From positions 18,595,549-18,659,548 of the forward strand of contig VDFB02000001.1 of NCBI GenBank assembly GCA_007258455.2: a stretch of DNA of 64,000 nt. The letters run 5' to 3'. The first letter of the stretch is position 1; the number at the start of each line of letters is the position of its first letter. The notes under the pieces are model-generated. The model searched no databases and was not told the origin of the DNA. It was given only the letters and a program-made list of their open reading frames with translations. Below are positions 9,621 through 23,135 of this stretch, piece after piece. Position numbers and translations under genes: made by a program. This DNA comes from Sequoia sempervirens (lineage: Eukaryota > Streptophyta > Pinopsida > Cupressales > Cupressaceae).

Positions 9621-12122
9621 CCCCTCAAAAATAGAATCTACGGAACATTATTTTTTGGAAAATCGAGAATATAAGATTTATAGGTGCTCATGTGCTGAAA
9701 GACCCAAATCGTCCATTTCTTGAAAATATAATTTGTTTTTGAAAAAGATTGATTTTTTTGAAAAGTATAAGTAGTAGAGGTAATAGAGGAAATTTTTTTA
9801 AATTTTTTTATGAAAAATATGAGAAATGGGTTATGTAGAGAACGTTATTATGATTAGACCCATATCGTCATTTTTTCAGAAAGCTAATTTTTCACCAACA
9901 TGCAAGAACTCCTTAAAAATAGAATCCACGAAACAATTTGTTTTGGGAAAATCAGAATATGGGTTTTATAGGTGCTCGTGCGCTCAAGAGACCCAGATCG
10001 CCCGTTTTTTGAAAAAATAAGTTTTACTTGAAAAAGAGAGTTTTTTGTAAAGTAGAAGCAGTAGAGGTAACATAGGCAAATTTTTTGAAATTTTTTGTGC
10101 AAAATATGAGAAATGAGTTTTGTAGAGAATGTCATTCTGAGTAGACCCATATCCTCTTTTCGAAAATCTAATATTTCACCAACATGCAAGAACCCCTCAA
10201 AAATAGAATCTACGAAACAATTTTTTTTTGGAAAAATCAAAATATAGGTTTATAGTTACTCTTGTGCTCAAGAGACCCTGATCGTCCTTTTTTTTTTTAA
10301 AGTTGTTTTTGAAAAGGATAGATTTTTTTGAAAAGTAGAAGCAGTAGAGGTAAGAAAGGCAAATTATTTGAATCTTTTTATGAAAAATCTGAGAAATGGG
10401 TTTTGTAGAGAATGTCGTTATGATAGGACCCAGACCACCTTTTTTCGAAAAACTAATTTTTCACCAACATGCAAAAACCCCTAGAAAATAGAATCTAGGA
10501 AACAATTTTTTTTGGGAAAATAAAAAATATGGGTTTTATAGGTGCTTATGTGCTAAAAAGACCCAGATCATCTGTTTTTTGAAAAAAATATTTTTCTTCA
10601 AAAAGATAGACTTTTTTTAAAAGTAGAAGCAGTAGAGATAATAGAGACAAAGTTTTTGAATCTTTTTATGAAATTTTTGACAAATGGGTTTTGTAGAGAA
10701 TGTCGTTATGACAAGACCCGGATCCTCCTTTTTTTGAAAAACTAATTTTTCACCAACATCCAAAAACCCCTAAAAAATAGAATCTAGGAAACAATATTTT
10801 TTTGGAAAATTGAAAATATGGGTTTTATATGTGCCCGTGTGCTAAAAAGACCTAGATCGTCTGTTTTTTGAAAAATTATTTGTTCTTCAAAAAGATAGAG
10901 TTTTTTTAAAAGTGGAAGTAGTAGAGATTCTTGACAAAGTTTTTGAATCTTTTTATGAAAAATCTAAGAAATGGTTTTTGTAGAAAATGTCGTTATGAAT
11001 ACACCCAAATTGTCTTTTTTTCGAAAAAACTTATTTTTCACCAACATGCAAGAGCTCGTCAAAAATAGAATCTTCGAAACAATTCTTTTTGGTAAATTGA
11101 AAAATATGGGTTTTATAGGTACTCATGTGCAAAAGAAACCCAGATCTTCCATTCTTTGAAAAAAGTAAGTTGTTTTTGAGAAAGATAGATATTTTTGAAA
11201 AGTAGAAATAGTAGAGGTAACAAAAACAATTTTTTTGAATATTTTTATGAAAAATATAAGAAAATGGGTTTTGTAGAGAATGTCGTTATGAGTAGACCTA
11301 GATCATCCTTTTTTCAAAAAACTAATTTTTCACCAACATACAAAAACCCCTCAAAAATAGAATCCACCAAACAATTTTTTTTGGGAAAATCGAAATATGG
11401 GTTTGATAGGTGCTCAAGTGCTCAAGAGACCCTAATCGTCCATTTTTTGACAAAATAAGTTCTTGAAAAAGATAGATTTTGTTGAAAAGTAGAAGCAGTA
11501 GAGGTATAAAGGAAAAAAAATTCAATCTTTTTATGAAAATTTTGAGAAATGGGTTTTGTAGAGAATGTCGTTCTAAGTAAACCCAGATCGTCCTTTTTTT
11601 GAAAAACTAATTTTTCACCAACTTGCAAGAACCCCTCAAAAATAGAATCCATGAAACAATTTTTTTTTTTGAAAATTGAAACATGGGTTTTATAGGTGCT
11701 CGTATGCTAAAGAGTCCCAAATTGTCTGTTTTTCGAAAAAATAAGTTGTTTTTTAAAAACATAGATTTTTTTAAGTAGTAGAGGTAGTAGAGGTAACATA
11801 AGCAAAAATTTTGAATCCTTTTATGAAAAATATGAGAAATAGGTTTTCTAGAGAATCTCGTTCTGAGTAGACCCATATTGTCCTATTTTCGAAAAACTAA
11901 TTTTTCATCAACATGCAAGAACCCCTCAAAAATAGTATCTACGAAACAATATTTTTTGGGAAAATAAAAAATATGGGTTTTATAGATGATCATGTTGTAA
12001 ACAGACCCAGTTCGTATGTTTTTTTTAAATATAAGTGTTTCTTGAAAAGGATAGATTTTTTTGAAAAGCAGAAACAATAGAGTTAACAGAGGCAATTTTT
12101 TTGAATTTTCTATGAAAAATCC
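9621..12122 (+). repeat. Satellite B block 2, plus orientation
   Basis: About nine B units, entered at the aacccctcaaaaatag position. Units keep the two-part structure with two gacccagatcgtcc-like boxes each. The last full unit carries diagnostic variants (tttttcatcaacatg, atagtatctac, catgttgtaaacagaccc) also present in the terminal units of the B blocks ending at 26622 and starting at about 41940 and 53113. The block ends at ctatgaaaaatcc before an inverted scrap. Confidence 0.95.
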
Positions 12123-12175
12123 TATACACGTGTATAAAACCTATATTTTCAATTTTCCCAAAAATATTTGTTGAG
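12119..12175. repeat. Composite B/inverted-B/A junction, copy 1, with palindrome
   Basis: B+ ends at ctatgaaaaatcc. A perfect 14-bp palindrome, tatacacgtgtata, sits at 12123-12136. Then comes a short B piece in reverse orientation (aaaacctatattttc, then aattttcccaaaaa), and A+ begins at gttgagttatagccccac. The same arrangement occurs at 26619-26675 and, reverse-complemented, at 41890-41950 and 53070-53125. An identical multi-part join is unlikely to form four times, so these are copies of one ancestral junction. Confidence 0.9.
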
Positions 12176-15000
12176 TTATAGCCCCACTTAGTAAAACGAT
12201 CGTGTTTGAATTTTCATGGGCCATCGATCAAATTTGGTGACTACGATTGTGGATTACACTATAGTTGTGCATTCTATACGTGCATTTTCTATTGCCTTTC
12301 GTGAACCTTCATTTTTCGTTGAGTTATAGCCGCACTTAGGAAACTGCTTGCGTTTGAGTTTTTGTGGGCCATCGATCAACTTTGGTGTCTACGCTTGTGG
12401 ATTACAATGTAGTTGTCCATTCTATTTGTGTATTTTCTATAACCTTTTGCGAACCTTCATTTTTTTTAGCTATAGCCACATTTAGAAAACCATTCTTGTT
12501 TGAGTTTTTTCTCGGCGATCGATCAACTTTAGTGACTACAATTGTGGATTATATTTTAGTTGCACATTGTATACACATATTTTATATAGTCTTTCATGAA
12601 ACTTCCTTTTTTCTTGAGTTATAGCTGCATTCTTTATGCATATTTTTATTCGCCTTTCACAAACCTTTCTTTTTTTTTGAGTTATAGACGCATTTCGGCA
12701 AACACCCGTATTTGAATTTTCATGGGCCATCTATCAACATCAGTGACTACGCTTGTGGATTACATTATAGTTGTGCATTTTATACACGTATTTTCTATCA
12801 CCTTTTGCGAACCTCCATTTTTTGTCTCGTTATAGACACATTTGGGAAACCGCTCGTGTTTGAATTTTCGTGAGCCATCGGTCAACTTTGGTGGTTATGA
12901 TTGTGAATTGCATAGTAGTGTTGCATTATGAATGCTAATTATCTATCGCCTTTCGCAAACCGTCATTTTTTCTTGAGTTATAGCCATATTTAGGAAATTG
13001 CGTGTGTTTGAGTTTTTGTGGGCCATCGATCAACTTTGGTGTCTACGCTTGTGGATTACACTATCGTTGTGCATTCTACAAGCGTATTTTCTATCACCCA
13101 TAATGAACCTTCATTTTTTTGTTGAGTTACAGCTACATTTAGGAAACCGCTCATGTTTAAGCTTTTGTGGGCAATCAATCAAATTTTGTGACTACGATTG
13201 TGGATTGTAGTTCAGTTGTTCTGTACGGATATTTTAAATTTCCTTTCACAAACCTTTATGTTTTGTTGAGTTATAGCCGCATTTAGGAAAACGCTCGTCT
13301 TTCAGTTTTTTGTGGGCCATTGATAAACTTTGGTGACAAGCATTGAGGATTACACATAGTTGTGCATTCTATACGCGTATTTCCTATCGGCTTTTGCAAA
13401 CCTTCATTTTTTGTTCAGCTATAGCCGCACTTAAGAATCTGCTCGTGCTTGAGTTTTTGTGGGCCATCGATCAACTTTGGTGACTACAATTGTGGATTAC
13501 ACTTTATTTATACATTCTATACCCATATTTTCTACCGGATTTCACGAACCTTCTTTTTTCGATGAGTTATAGCTGCACTTAGGAATTTGTTCGTGTTTGA
13601 GTTTTTGTGGTCCATCGATCAATTTTGGTGACTACGATTGTGGATTACACTATAGTTGTGTGTTCTATACGCGTATTTTCTATCACCTTTTGCGAACCTT
13701 AATTTTTTGTTGAGTTATAGCTGCACTTAAGAAACTGCTCAAGTTTGAGTTTTAGTGGGCCATTGATAAAATTTGGTGACTACAATTGTGGACAATACTA
13801 TAGTTGTGCATTTTGCACTAATATTTTGAATCGCCTTTGATGAACCTTCATTTTTTGTTGAGTTATAACTACATTTAGAAAAATGCTCGTGTTTGAGTTT
13901 TCGTGGGCCATCGATCAAATTTGGTGACAACCATTGTGGATTACACTATAGTTGTGCATTCTATACACACATTTTCTATCGGCTTTCGTGAACCTTCAAT
14001 TTTCATTGTGTTATAGCCGTACGTAAGAATATGCTCGTGTTTGAGGTTTCGTGGTCCATCGATCAACTTTGGTGACTATGTTCATGGATTACACTGTAGT
14101 TGTGCATTCTATATGCATATTTTCTATCACCTTTCGCTAACCTTCATTTTCTGTTGAGTTATACCTGCATTTAGGAAACCATTTGTGTTTGAGTTTTTGT
14201 GGGCCATATATCGACTTTGGTGACTACAATTATGGATTGCACTATAGTTGTCCATTCTTTACACATATTTTCTATCGCCTTTCGTGAACCTTCATTTTTT
14301 TTAGTTATAGCCACAATTAGGAAATTGGTCGTGTATGAGTTTTTGTAGGCCATTGATCAATTTTGGTGACTGCAATTGTGGATTGTACTGTAGTTGTGCA
14401 TGTTGTACCCATATTTTTAATCACCTAAGAGGAGCCTTCTTTTTTTGTTTAGTTATAGCCGCATTTAGGAAAACGCTAATCTTTGACTTTTGTCGAGCAT
14501 CGATCAACTTTGGCGACTACGATTGTAGATTGCACTATATTTTTCCATTTTGTATGCATATTTTCAACCACTTTTGGTGAGAACGATTGTGGATTACACT
14601 GTATTTGTGCATTCTATACGCGTATTTTCTAATGCCTTTCGCTAACCTTCATTTTTTGTTGACTTATAACTGCATTTAGGAAACCGCTCATGTTTGAGTT
14701 TTGTGGGCCATCGATCAAGTTTGGTGACTATTATTATGTATTGCATTGTACTTGTCCATTTTGTACGTGTATTTTCTATCACCTTTTGTGAATCTTCATT
14801 TTTTGTTGAGTTATAGCCACATTTAGAAAACCACTCGAGTTTTTGTTTTCGTGCGCCATCAATCAACTTTTGTAACTACGCTAGTGGATTACACCATAGT
14901 TGTGCACTCTATACACGTATTTTCTATCACCTTTCATGAACCTTCATTTTTTTTTGAGTTATAGCCAAATTCAGGAAACCGCTCATGTTTGAGTCTTCGT
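12170..15000 (+). repeat. Satellite A array, plus orientation
   Basis: About 19 head-to-tail A monomers. The first monomer has the unusual ccccacttagtaaaacg, which is also seen (reverse-complemented) beside the matching junction at 53058. A variant with gcattatgaatgctaatt lies near 12926. The block ends at gagtcttcgt, where the array inverts at 15001 into ctcaacaaaaaatgaagg. Confidence 0.95.
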
Positions 15001-16413
15001 CAGCTCAACAAAAAATGAAGGTTCACGAAAGCTGATAGAAAATAAAAGTATAGAATGAACAACAACAGTGCAATCCATAATTGTAGTCACCAAAGTTGAT
15101 TGATGGCCCATGAAATCTCAAACACGAGTGGTTTCCTAAGTGTGTCTGTAACTCAAGGAAAAGGGAAGGTTCCCAAAAAGCGATAAAAAATATGCGTATA
15201 GAACAACAACAATTTTATCCACAATTGTAGTTCCCAAAGTTGATTGATGGCCCACAAAAACTCAAACATGAACGGTTTCCAAAATGTGGCTATATCTCTA
15301 TAAAAAATGAAGGTTTGTGCAAAGCGATAGCAATTACGTGTATAGAATACACAAGTACAGTATAATCCACAATCGCAGTCACCAAAAGTGATTTAAAATA
15401 TGCGTACAGAATGGACAACTATAGTGCAATCCAAATTGTAGTCACCAAAGTTGATCAATGGCCCACGAAAAGTAAAAAGCGAGGAGTTTCCTAAGTGCGG
15501 ATATAACTCAATCAAAAGTAAAGATTCGTGAAAGGCTATAGAAAATAAGCATATAGAATGCACAACTATAGTGTAATCCACAATTGTAATCACCAAAATT
15601 GATTGATGGCCTAAAAAAACTCAAACACGAGCGGTTTCCTAAATGCGGCTATAACTAGACAAACAATTAATGTACTTAATAGGCAATAAAAAATTACCGT
15701 TGATAATGCACAACTACAGTGGAGTGCACAATTGTAGTCACCAAAATTGATCGATGGCCCACGAAAACTCAAACACCAGCAGTTTCCTAAACGTGGCTAT
15801 AACTCAACAAAAAATGAAGGTTTGTGAGAGGTGATAGAAAATACACGTATAGAATGGACAACTATTGTACATTCCACAATAGTTGTCCCCAAAGTTGATC
15901 GATGGCCCACAAAAACTCAAACACAAGTGGTTTCCTAAGTGCGGCTATAACTGAATAAAAAATGATGGTTCGTGAAAGGCAATAGAAAATATACGTATAG
16001 AATGGACAACTACAGTGTAGTCCACAATCGTAGTCAAAAAATTTGATCGATGGCCAATGAAAACTTAAACATGAGCGGTTTCCTAAGAGTGGCTATAACT
16101 CAATGAAAAATGAAGGTTTGTGAAAGGTGAGAGGAAATACGTGTATATAATGCACAACTATAGTTTAATCCACAATCCTAGTCACCAAAGTTGATCGATA
16201 GCCAACAAAAACTCAAACATGAACATTTTCCTAAATGCGGGTATAACTCAAGAAAAAATGAAGTATCATGAAAGGTGATTAAAAATATGCATACAGAATG
16301 CACAACTACAGTACAACCCATAATTGTAGTCACCAAAGTTGATTGATGGCCTAGAAAAACTCAACAAAAAATAAAGGTTCGCGAAAGGTAATAGAAAATA
16401 CACGTATAGAATG
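15001..16413 (-). repeat. Satellite A array, minus orientation, left of the plastid insert
   Basis: About 9.5 A monomers in reverse orientation. The last complete monomer lacks about 35 bp between two actcaa copies (ctagaaaaactcaac at about 16351-16365), a deletion form seen elsewhere in the window. The array is interrupted within atagaatg by the insert at 16414. Confidence 0.95.
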
Positions 16414-16598
16414 TGGACGAACCTTGTGAAGGAATCCTTAGGTTTTCGGGGTATTTAATTCTCACCAATTTTTGAGTTACTCAAGCTGACATTCTCACTT
16501 CCGCTTCATCCACAACTGCTCACGCAAACACTTCCCTCTGAGGCGGAACGCTCCCCTACTGATGTATGTTTTATTACATCCCACAGCATCGGAAGATC
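16414..16598 (-). pseudogene. rrn23: Plastid-type 23S rRNA fragment inserted in satellite (NUPT)
   Basis: This 185-bp stretch is unlike either satellite and visibly richer in G+C. Read on the minus strand it gives, in order, gctgtgggatg, taggggagcgttccgcctca, gagggaag, gtggatgaagcggaag, gagaatgtcagcttgagtaa, ccccgaaaacctaagg and caaggttcgtcca. I recognise this as the plastid 23S rRNA segment that corresponds roughly to domain III of bacterial 23S. Compared with the usual plastid sequence it has many C-to-T and G-to-A changes and a few others (for example aactcaaaaatt where plastids have aacgcaaacatt), so it is not functional. The flanking monomer resumes at cacaaccacagtg exactly where it stopped (after aatg), so almost no target sequence was lost. 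An old plastid-to-nucleus transfer is the simplest reading. A mitochondrial copy of plastid DNA as intermediate cannot be excluded. Confidence 0.85.
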
Positions 16599-18806
16599 CA
16601 CAACCACAGTGTTATCCACAAGCGTAGTGACCAAAGTTGATCGATGGCACACATGTACAAAATGGACAACTACAGTGCAATCGACAATTGTAGTGACCAA
16701 AGTTGGTCGATGGCACACGAAAAATCAAACACGAGAGGCTTCCTAAACGGAGATGTAAATCACCAAAAAATGAAGGTTCACAAAAGGCCATTGAAAATAC
16801 GCATACAAAATGGACAACTACAATGCAATCACAATCCTAGTCACTAAACTCTATTGATGGCTCACGAAAACTCAAACATGAGTGTTTTCCTATATGCGGC
16901 TATAACTCAACAAAAAATGAAGTTTCGAGAAAGGCGATAGAAAATACACGTATAGAATGCACAACTACAGTGTAATCCACAATAGTAGTAACCAAAGTTG
17001 ATCGAAGGCCAACGAAAACTCAAACACGAGCCATTACATAAGTGCACCTATAACTCAACGAAAAATAAAGGTTTGAGAAAGGCCAAAGAAAATACACGTA
17101 TTGAATGCACAACTATAGTGTAATCCACAATTGTAGTCACCAAAGTTGATCGATGGCCCACAAAATCTCAAACACGAGCGTTTTCCTAAATGCAGCTATA
17201 ACTCAACAAAAAATAAAGGTTCGTGAAAGGAAATTAAAAATACATGTATGAAATTGAAAACTATAGTGTAGTTCAAAAGCATAGTCACCAAACTTGATCG
17301 ATGGCCCACAAAAACTCAAACTTGAGTAGTTTCCTAAATGCAGCTATATCTCAACAAAAAATGAAGGTTCACAAAAGGCAATAAAAAATTATCGTACAAA
17401 ATGGAAAACTACAGTGCAATCCACAATCGTAGTCAGCAAAGTTGATCGATGGGCCACGAAAACCGAAACACGAGCGGTTTCCTAAGTGCTGCTATAATGC
17501 AATGAAAAATGAAGGTTTGCAAAAAGCGATAGAAAATACACATAAAGAATGCGCAACCATAATCCAGAATCGTAGTCACGAAATTTTATCAATGGCCCAC
17601 GAAAACTCAAACACGAGTGTTTTCGTAAATGCAGCTATAACTCCACAAAAAAAGAAGGATCGTCAAAGGCGATTAAATATATGCACACAAAACAACTAAA
17701 GTAAAATCCATAATAGTAGTCACCAAATTTGATTGATGGCCCCCAAAAACTCAAATATGAGATGTTTCCTAAATGCAGCTATAACTCAACAAAAAAGGAA
17801 TGTTCGCAAAAGACAATGAAAATTCGTGTATACAATTCACAACTACAGTGTCATCGACAATCGTAGTCACCAAAGTTGATCAATGGCCCAGAAAAACTCA
17901 AACAAGATTGGTTTCCTAAATGTGGCTATAACTCAACAAAAAATGAAGGGTCGCAAAAGGCGATAGAAAATATGCGTATAGAATGCACAACTACATTGTA
18001 ATCAATAAGCGTAGTCAACCAAAGTTGACTGATGGCCCACGAAAAATAAAAACTCGAGCAATTTCCTAAATTGGGCTATAACTCAACAAAAAATGAAGGT
18101 TTGTGAAAGGAAATAGAAGATACGTGTACAAAATGGACAACTAGAGTGTAATCCACAATCGTAGTCATCAAAATTGATCAATGACCCACAAAAACTCAAA
18201 CATGAGCGGTTTCCAAATTGTGGCTCCTAAGAAAAAATGAAGGTTCGCAAAAGGTGATCGAAAATACGGGTATAGAATGAACAACTACAGTGTAATCCAC
18301 AACGTAGTCACTAAAGTTGATTGATGGCCCACAAAAACTCAAACACTAGTGGTTTCCTAAATGTGGTTATAACTCAACCAAAAATGAAGGTTCGCGAAAG
18401 GCGATAGAAAATACGCCTATAGAATGCACAATATTAGTCACCAAAGTTGATCGATGACCCTCGAAAACTCAAACATGAGCGGTTTTCCTAAATGCGGCTA
18501 TAATTCAACAAAAAATTAAGGTTCACGAGAGAAAATATACATATAGAATGCACAACTACAGTGTAATCCAATATTGTAGTCACCAAAGTTAATCAATGGC
18601 CCACGAAAACACAAAAACAAGCGGTTTCCTAAGTGCGGCGATAACACAATGAAAAATTAAGGTTCATGAAACGCTATAGAAAATATGCATAGAGAATGCA
18701 CAACTATAGTGTAATCCACAAGCGTAGTCACCAAAGCTGATCGATGGCCCACAAAAACTCAAACATGAGTGGTTTGCTAAATGCAGCTATAACTCAACAA
18801 AAAAAT
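16599..18806 (-). repeat. Satellite A array, minus orientation, right of the plastid insert
   Basis: About 15 reverse-oriented A monomers, resuming in phase after the insert. Class b monomers (gagcgttttcc, then gattaaa) and class c monomers (gaatggacaactac) are interspersed. The array ends at ctataactcaacaaaaaa, where family B in reverse orientation begins (ttgattttccca). Confidence 0.95.
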
Positions 18807-20036
18807 TTGATTTTCCCAAATAAAATTGTTTCGTAGATTCAATTTTTGAGGTATTCTTACATGTTGCTGAAAAAATAGTTTTTCGAAAAAAGGACGATCT
18901 AGGTCTTCTCAAAATGACATTCTCTACATATCCCATTTCTACAATTTTTCATAAAAAGATTCAAAAGATTTGCCTCTGTTACCTCTACTGCTTCTACTTT
19001 TCAAGAACATCTATCTTTTTCAAGAACAACTTATTTTTTCAAAAGCATAAGGGTCTCTTTAGCACATGAGCACCTACAAAACCCATATTTCGACTTTCCC
19101 AAACAAAAATTATTTTTTAGATTCCATTTTTTAGGGGTTCTTGCATATTGGTGAAAAATTAGTTTTTCGAAAAGAGGATGATCTGGTTCTACTCAGAGCG
19201 ACATTCTCTACAAAACTCATTTCTCAAAATTTTCACAAAAAGATTGAATTTTTTTGCCTTTGTTACCTCCACTGCTTCTACTTTTTAAAAAAATAAAATT
19301 GAAAAACAACTTATTTTTTCAAAAAATGGACAATCTAGGTCTCTTGACCACAAGAGCACCTATAAAACCCATATATCGATTTTTCCAAAAAAAATTGTTT
19401 TGTGGATTCTATTTTTGAGGAGTTCTTACATGTTTGTGAAAAATTATGTTTTCGAAAAAAGGATGATATGGGTCTAATCATAATAACATTCTCTACAAAA
19501 CCCATTTCTCAGATTTTTCACAAAATGATTTAAATTTTTTTCCTCTATTACCTCTACTACTTCTACTTTTCAAAAAAAACAATCTTTTTCAAAAAGAACT
19601 AAGTTTTTGAAAAAACGGACGATCTGGGTCTTTCGACACATGAGCACCTATAGAACCCATATTTTTGATTTTCCCAAAAATAAATTGATTTGTAGATTCT
19701 ATTTTTGAGGGGTTCTTGCATGTTTGTCAAAAATTAGTTTTTCGAAAAAAGGACAATCTGGGATTACCTAGAACGACATTCTCTACAAAACCCATTTCTC
19801 AGATTTGTCATAAAAAGATTCAAAAATTCAAAAAAATTGCCTCCATTACCTCTACTTTTTCTACTTTTCAAAAAATCTATCTTTTTCAAAAACAACTTAT
19901 TTTTTCCAAAAACGGACGATCTGGGTCTCTTTAGGACACAACCACCTATAAAACCCATATCTTTTATTTTCCCAAAAAACATTGTTTTGTAGATTTTATT
20001 TTTGAGGGGTTCTTGCATGTTGGTGAAAATACGCGT
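18807..20036 (-). repeat. Satellite B block 3, minus orientation
   Basis: About four B units in reverse complement: ttttcccaaa, ttcttgcatgttggtgaaaa, acattctctacaaaacccat and gttacctctactgcttctac. The right edge (catgttggtgaaaa into tacgcgtatagaatg) is the exact mirror of the A/B edges at 6750 and 23770. Confidence 0.95.
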
Positions 20037-20943
20037 ATAGAATGCACAATTACAGTGTAATCCACAATTGTAGTCACCAAAGTTGATTGATGGCCTAGAA
20101 AAACTCAAACATGAGTGGTTTCTTAAATGTGGCTATAACTCAACATAAAATGAATGTTCGTGAAAGGCGATAGAGAATATGTGTATAGAATGCACAACTA
20201 CAGTGTAATCCAAAAAGCATTGTCAACAAAGATAGTCGATGGCGCACGAAAACTCAAACTCGAGTGGTTTCCTAAATGCAGCTATAACTCAACAAAAAAT
20301 GACGGTTCGTGAAAGACAATAGAAAATATGTGTATAGATTGCGCAACTACAATGTAATCCATAGACGTAATCACCAAAGTTGATTGATGGGCCACAAAAA
20401 CTCAAACTTGAGCAGTTTTCCTAAATGCGGCGATAACTTAAACAAAATGAAGGTTCGCGAAAGGTGATAGAAAATACGCATACAAAATGCACAACTACAG
20501 TGCAATCCAATATCATAGTCACCAAAGTTGATTGATGCCCCCACGAAAACTCAAATTTGAGCGGTTTCCTAAATGCTGGTATAACATGTGCAGTCCATGA
20601 TTGTAGTCACCAAAGTTAATTGATGGCACACAAAAACTCAAACACGAGCGGTTTCCTAAATGTGGCTATAACTCAACAAAAAATGAAGGTTCGTCAAAGG
20701 CGATAGAAAATACGCGTATAGAATATAGAACTACAGTGTATAATCCACAATCATAGTCACTAAAGTTGATTGATGACCCACGAAATCTCAAACACGAGTG
20801 TTTTTCTAAATACGACTACGACTCAATAGAAAATGAAGGTTCGTGAAAGGCGATTAAAAATATGCATATAGAATGGACAACTACAGTGCAATCGACAATT
20901 GTAGTCACCAAAGTTGATCGATGGCCCACAAAAACTCAAACAC
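20037..20943 (-). repeat. Satellite A array, minus orientation
   Basis: About six reverse-oriented A monomers. One, near 20580, is shortened between ctggtataac and atgtgcagtcc. The array inverts at 20941-20945, where cacga is shared by the outgoing minus sequence (aaacacgag) and the incoming plus sequence (acgattgtgg). Confidence 0.94.
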
Positions 20944-21387
20944 GATTGTGGATTGCACTATAGTTGTTCAATTTGTAAACGTAATTTCTATTGCCTTTCA
21001 CGGACCTTCATTTTTTGTTGAGTTATAGCCCCATTTAGGAAACCACACGTGTTTGACTTTTCGTGGGCTGTCAATCAACTTTGGTGACTACAATTGTGGA
21101 TTGCACTGTAGTTGTCCATTATGTACGCGTACTTTCTATTTCCTTTTGCAAACCTTTGGTTCTAGTTGAGTTATAGCCAAATTTAGGAAACCGCTCATGA
21201 TTAAGATTTTGTGGGTGATATCGATAAACTTTGGTCACTAAGATTGTAGATTGTACTATAATTAAGCATTTTGTACACATATTTTTAATCGACTTTCATG
21301 AAAATTCATTTTTTGTAGGGTTATAGCCACTTTTAGGAAAATGCTCTTGTTTGAGTTTTCGTAGGCCAGCGATCAACATCGGTGACT
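20944..21387 (+). repeat. Short plus-oriented satellite A island
   Basis: Three A monomers in plus orientation between two minus arrays. The right edge turns at ggtgactacagtgtaat: plus-sense ggtgactac runs straight into minus-sense cagtgtaat. The turn at 47610 uses the same monomer position. Confidence 0.92.
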
Positions 21388-23135
21388 ACAGTGTAATAAA
21401 AAATTGTAGTAACCAAAGTTGGTTAATGGCCCACAAAAACTCAAACATGAGCGGTTTTCTAAGTGCAGTTATAACTCAACGAAAAATGAGCGTTCACAAA
21501 AGGTGATAGAAAATATGTGTATAGAATGCACAACTACAGTGTAATCCACAATCGTAGTAGCCAAAGTTGATCGATGGCCGATTAAAACTCTAGCACAAGC
21601 GTTCTCCTAAATGCAACTATACCTCAACAAAAACTGAAGGTTCGCAAAAGCCAATAGAAAATACATGTAAAGAATGGACAACTACAGTGTAATGCACAAT
21701 CGTAGTGACCAAAGTTGATCGATGGCCCACAAGAACTCAAACACGAGCGGTTTCTTAAATGCAGCTATAACTCAACAAGAAATGAAGCTTCATGAAAGGC
21801 GATATAAAATACGCGTACAGACTGGACAACTACAGTGCAATCCATAATTGTAGGCACTGAAATTGATAGACGGCCCACGAAAACTGAAATACGAGCGGTT
21901 TCCTAAATACGGCTATAACTCAACAAAAAATGAAGGTTTTTGAAAAGCGATTAAAATATGCATACAAAATGCACAACTACAATAAAATTCCCAATCATAG
22001 TCACCAAAGTTGATCAAAGGCTCATGAAAAGTCAAACTCGACTAGCTTCCTAAATGCGGTTATAACTCAACAACCAAACAAAGGTTTATGAAAGACGATA
22101 GAAAATACATGTACAAAATGGAAAACTACAGTGCAATCCACAATACTAGTCACCAAAGTTGATCGATAGCCCATGAAAACTTGAAAACACAAGCGATTTC
22201 CTAAGTGCGGCTATAACTCAACGAAAACTGAAGGTTCACGAAAGGCGATAGAAAATACGCATTTATAATGCACAACTACAGTACAATCCACAATGGTAGT
22301 CACCAAAGCTGATTGATGGCCCATGAAAACTGAAACTCGATTCGTTTCCTAAATGTGTCTATAACTCAAAAAAAAGGAAGGTTCGCGAAAGGCAATAGAA
22401 AATACATGTACATAATTGAAAACTACATTGCAATCCACAATCATAGTCACTAAAAATGAAACATGAGCATTTTCCTAAATGTGGCTAGAACTCAACAAAA
22501 CAGAAGTTTCATGAAAGGCGATTAAAAATATGTGTACGAAATGCACAACTATAGTACAATCCACAATCGTAGTCACCAAAGTTGATTGATTTCCCACAAA
22601 ATTCAAACATTAACGGTTTCCTAAATGTGGCTATAACTCAACAAAAAATGAAGGTTCGCGAAAGGTGATAGAAAATACGTGTATAGAATGAACTACATTG
22701 TAATCCATAATCGTAGTCACCAAGTTGATTGATGGCCCACGAAAACTCAAATATGAGCCGTTTCCTATATGCGGCTATAACGCAACCAAAAGTGAAGGTT
22801 CACAAAAGGCAATAGAAAATAGGCATATAGAATGGATAACTACATTGCAATCCACAATCGTAGTTACCAAAATGATCAATGGCCCACAAAAACTCAAGCA
22901 CGAGCGGTTTCTTAAATGTGGCTATAACTCAACAAAAAATGAAGGTTCAGGAAAAGCGATAGAAAATATGTGTATAGAATGCACAACTATAGTGTAATCC
23001 ACAAGCGTAGTCACCAAAGTTGATCAATGGCCCCCGAAAACTCCAACCCGAGCGGTTTTCGAAATGCAGCTATAACTCAAGAAAAAATGAAGGTTCGCGA
23101 AAGTCGGTAGGAAATACGTGTAATGGACAACTATA
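21388..23135 (-). repeat. Satellite A array, minus orientation
   Basis: About 12 reverse-oriented A monomers with all three monomer classes. It ends at ggacaactata, turning into plus-sense ttgtggattacac at about 23135. Confidence 0.94.

Noticed and set aside
6750..12122. T-runs in family B as polymerase III or rho-independent terminators
   Set aside because: They are part of every B unit and no transcript, hairpin or promoter context goes with them.
16412..16602. Possible small solo LTR, because the insert is bounded by tgtgga and tccaca
   Set aside because: No target-site duplication is visible, and gttcgtccac is itself part of the 23S rRNA sequence, so the terminal match is coincidental.
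16506..16718. Minus-strand open frame overlapping the rRNA insert
   Set aside because: It simply reads from satellite into the 23S-like fragment. Half of it is rRNA sequence and half the common satellite peptide.
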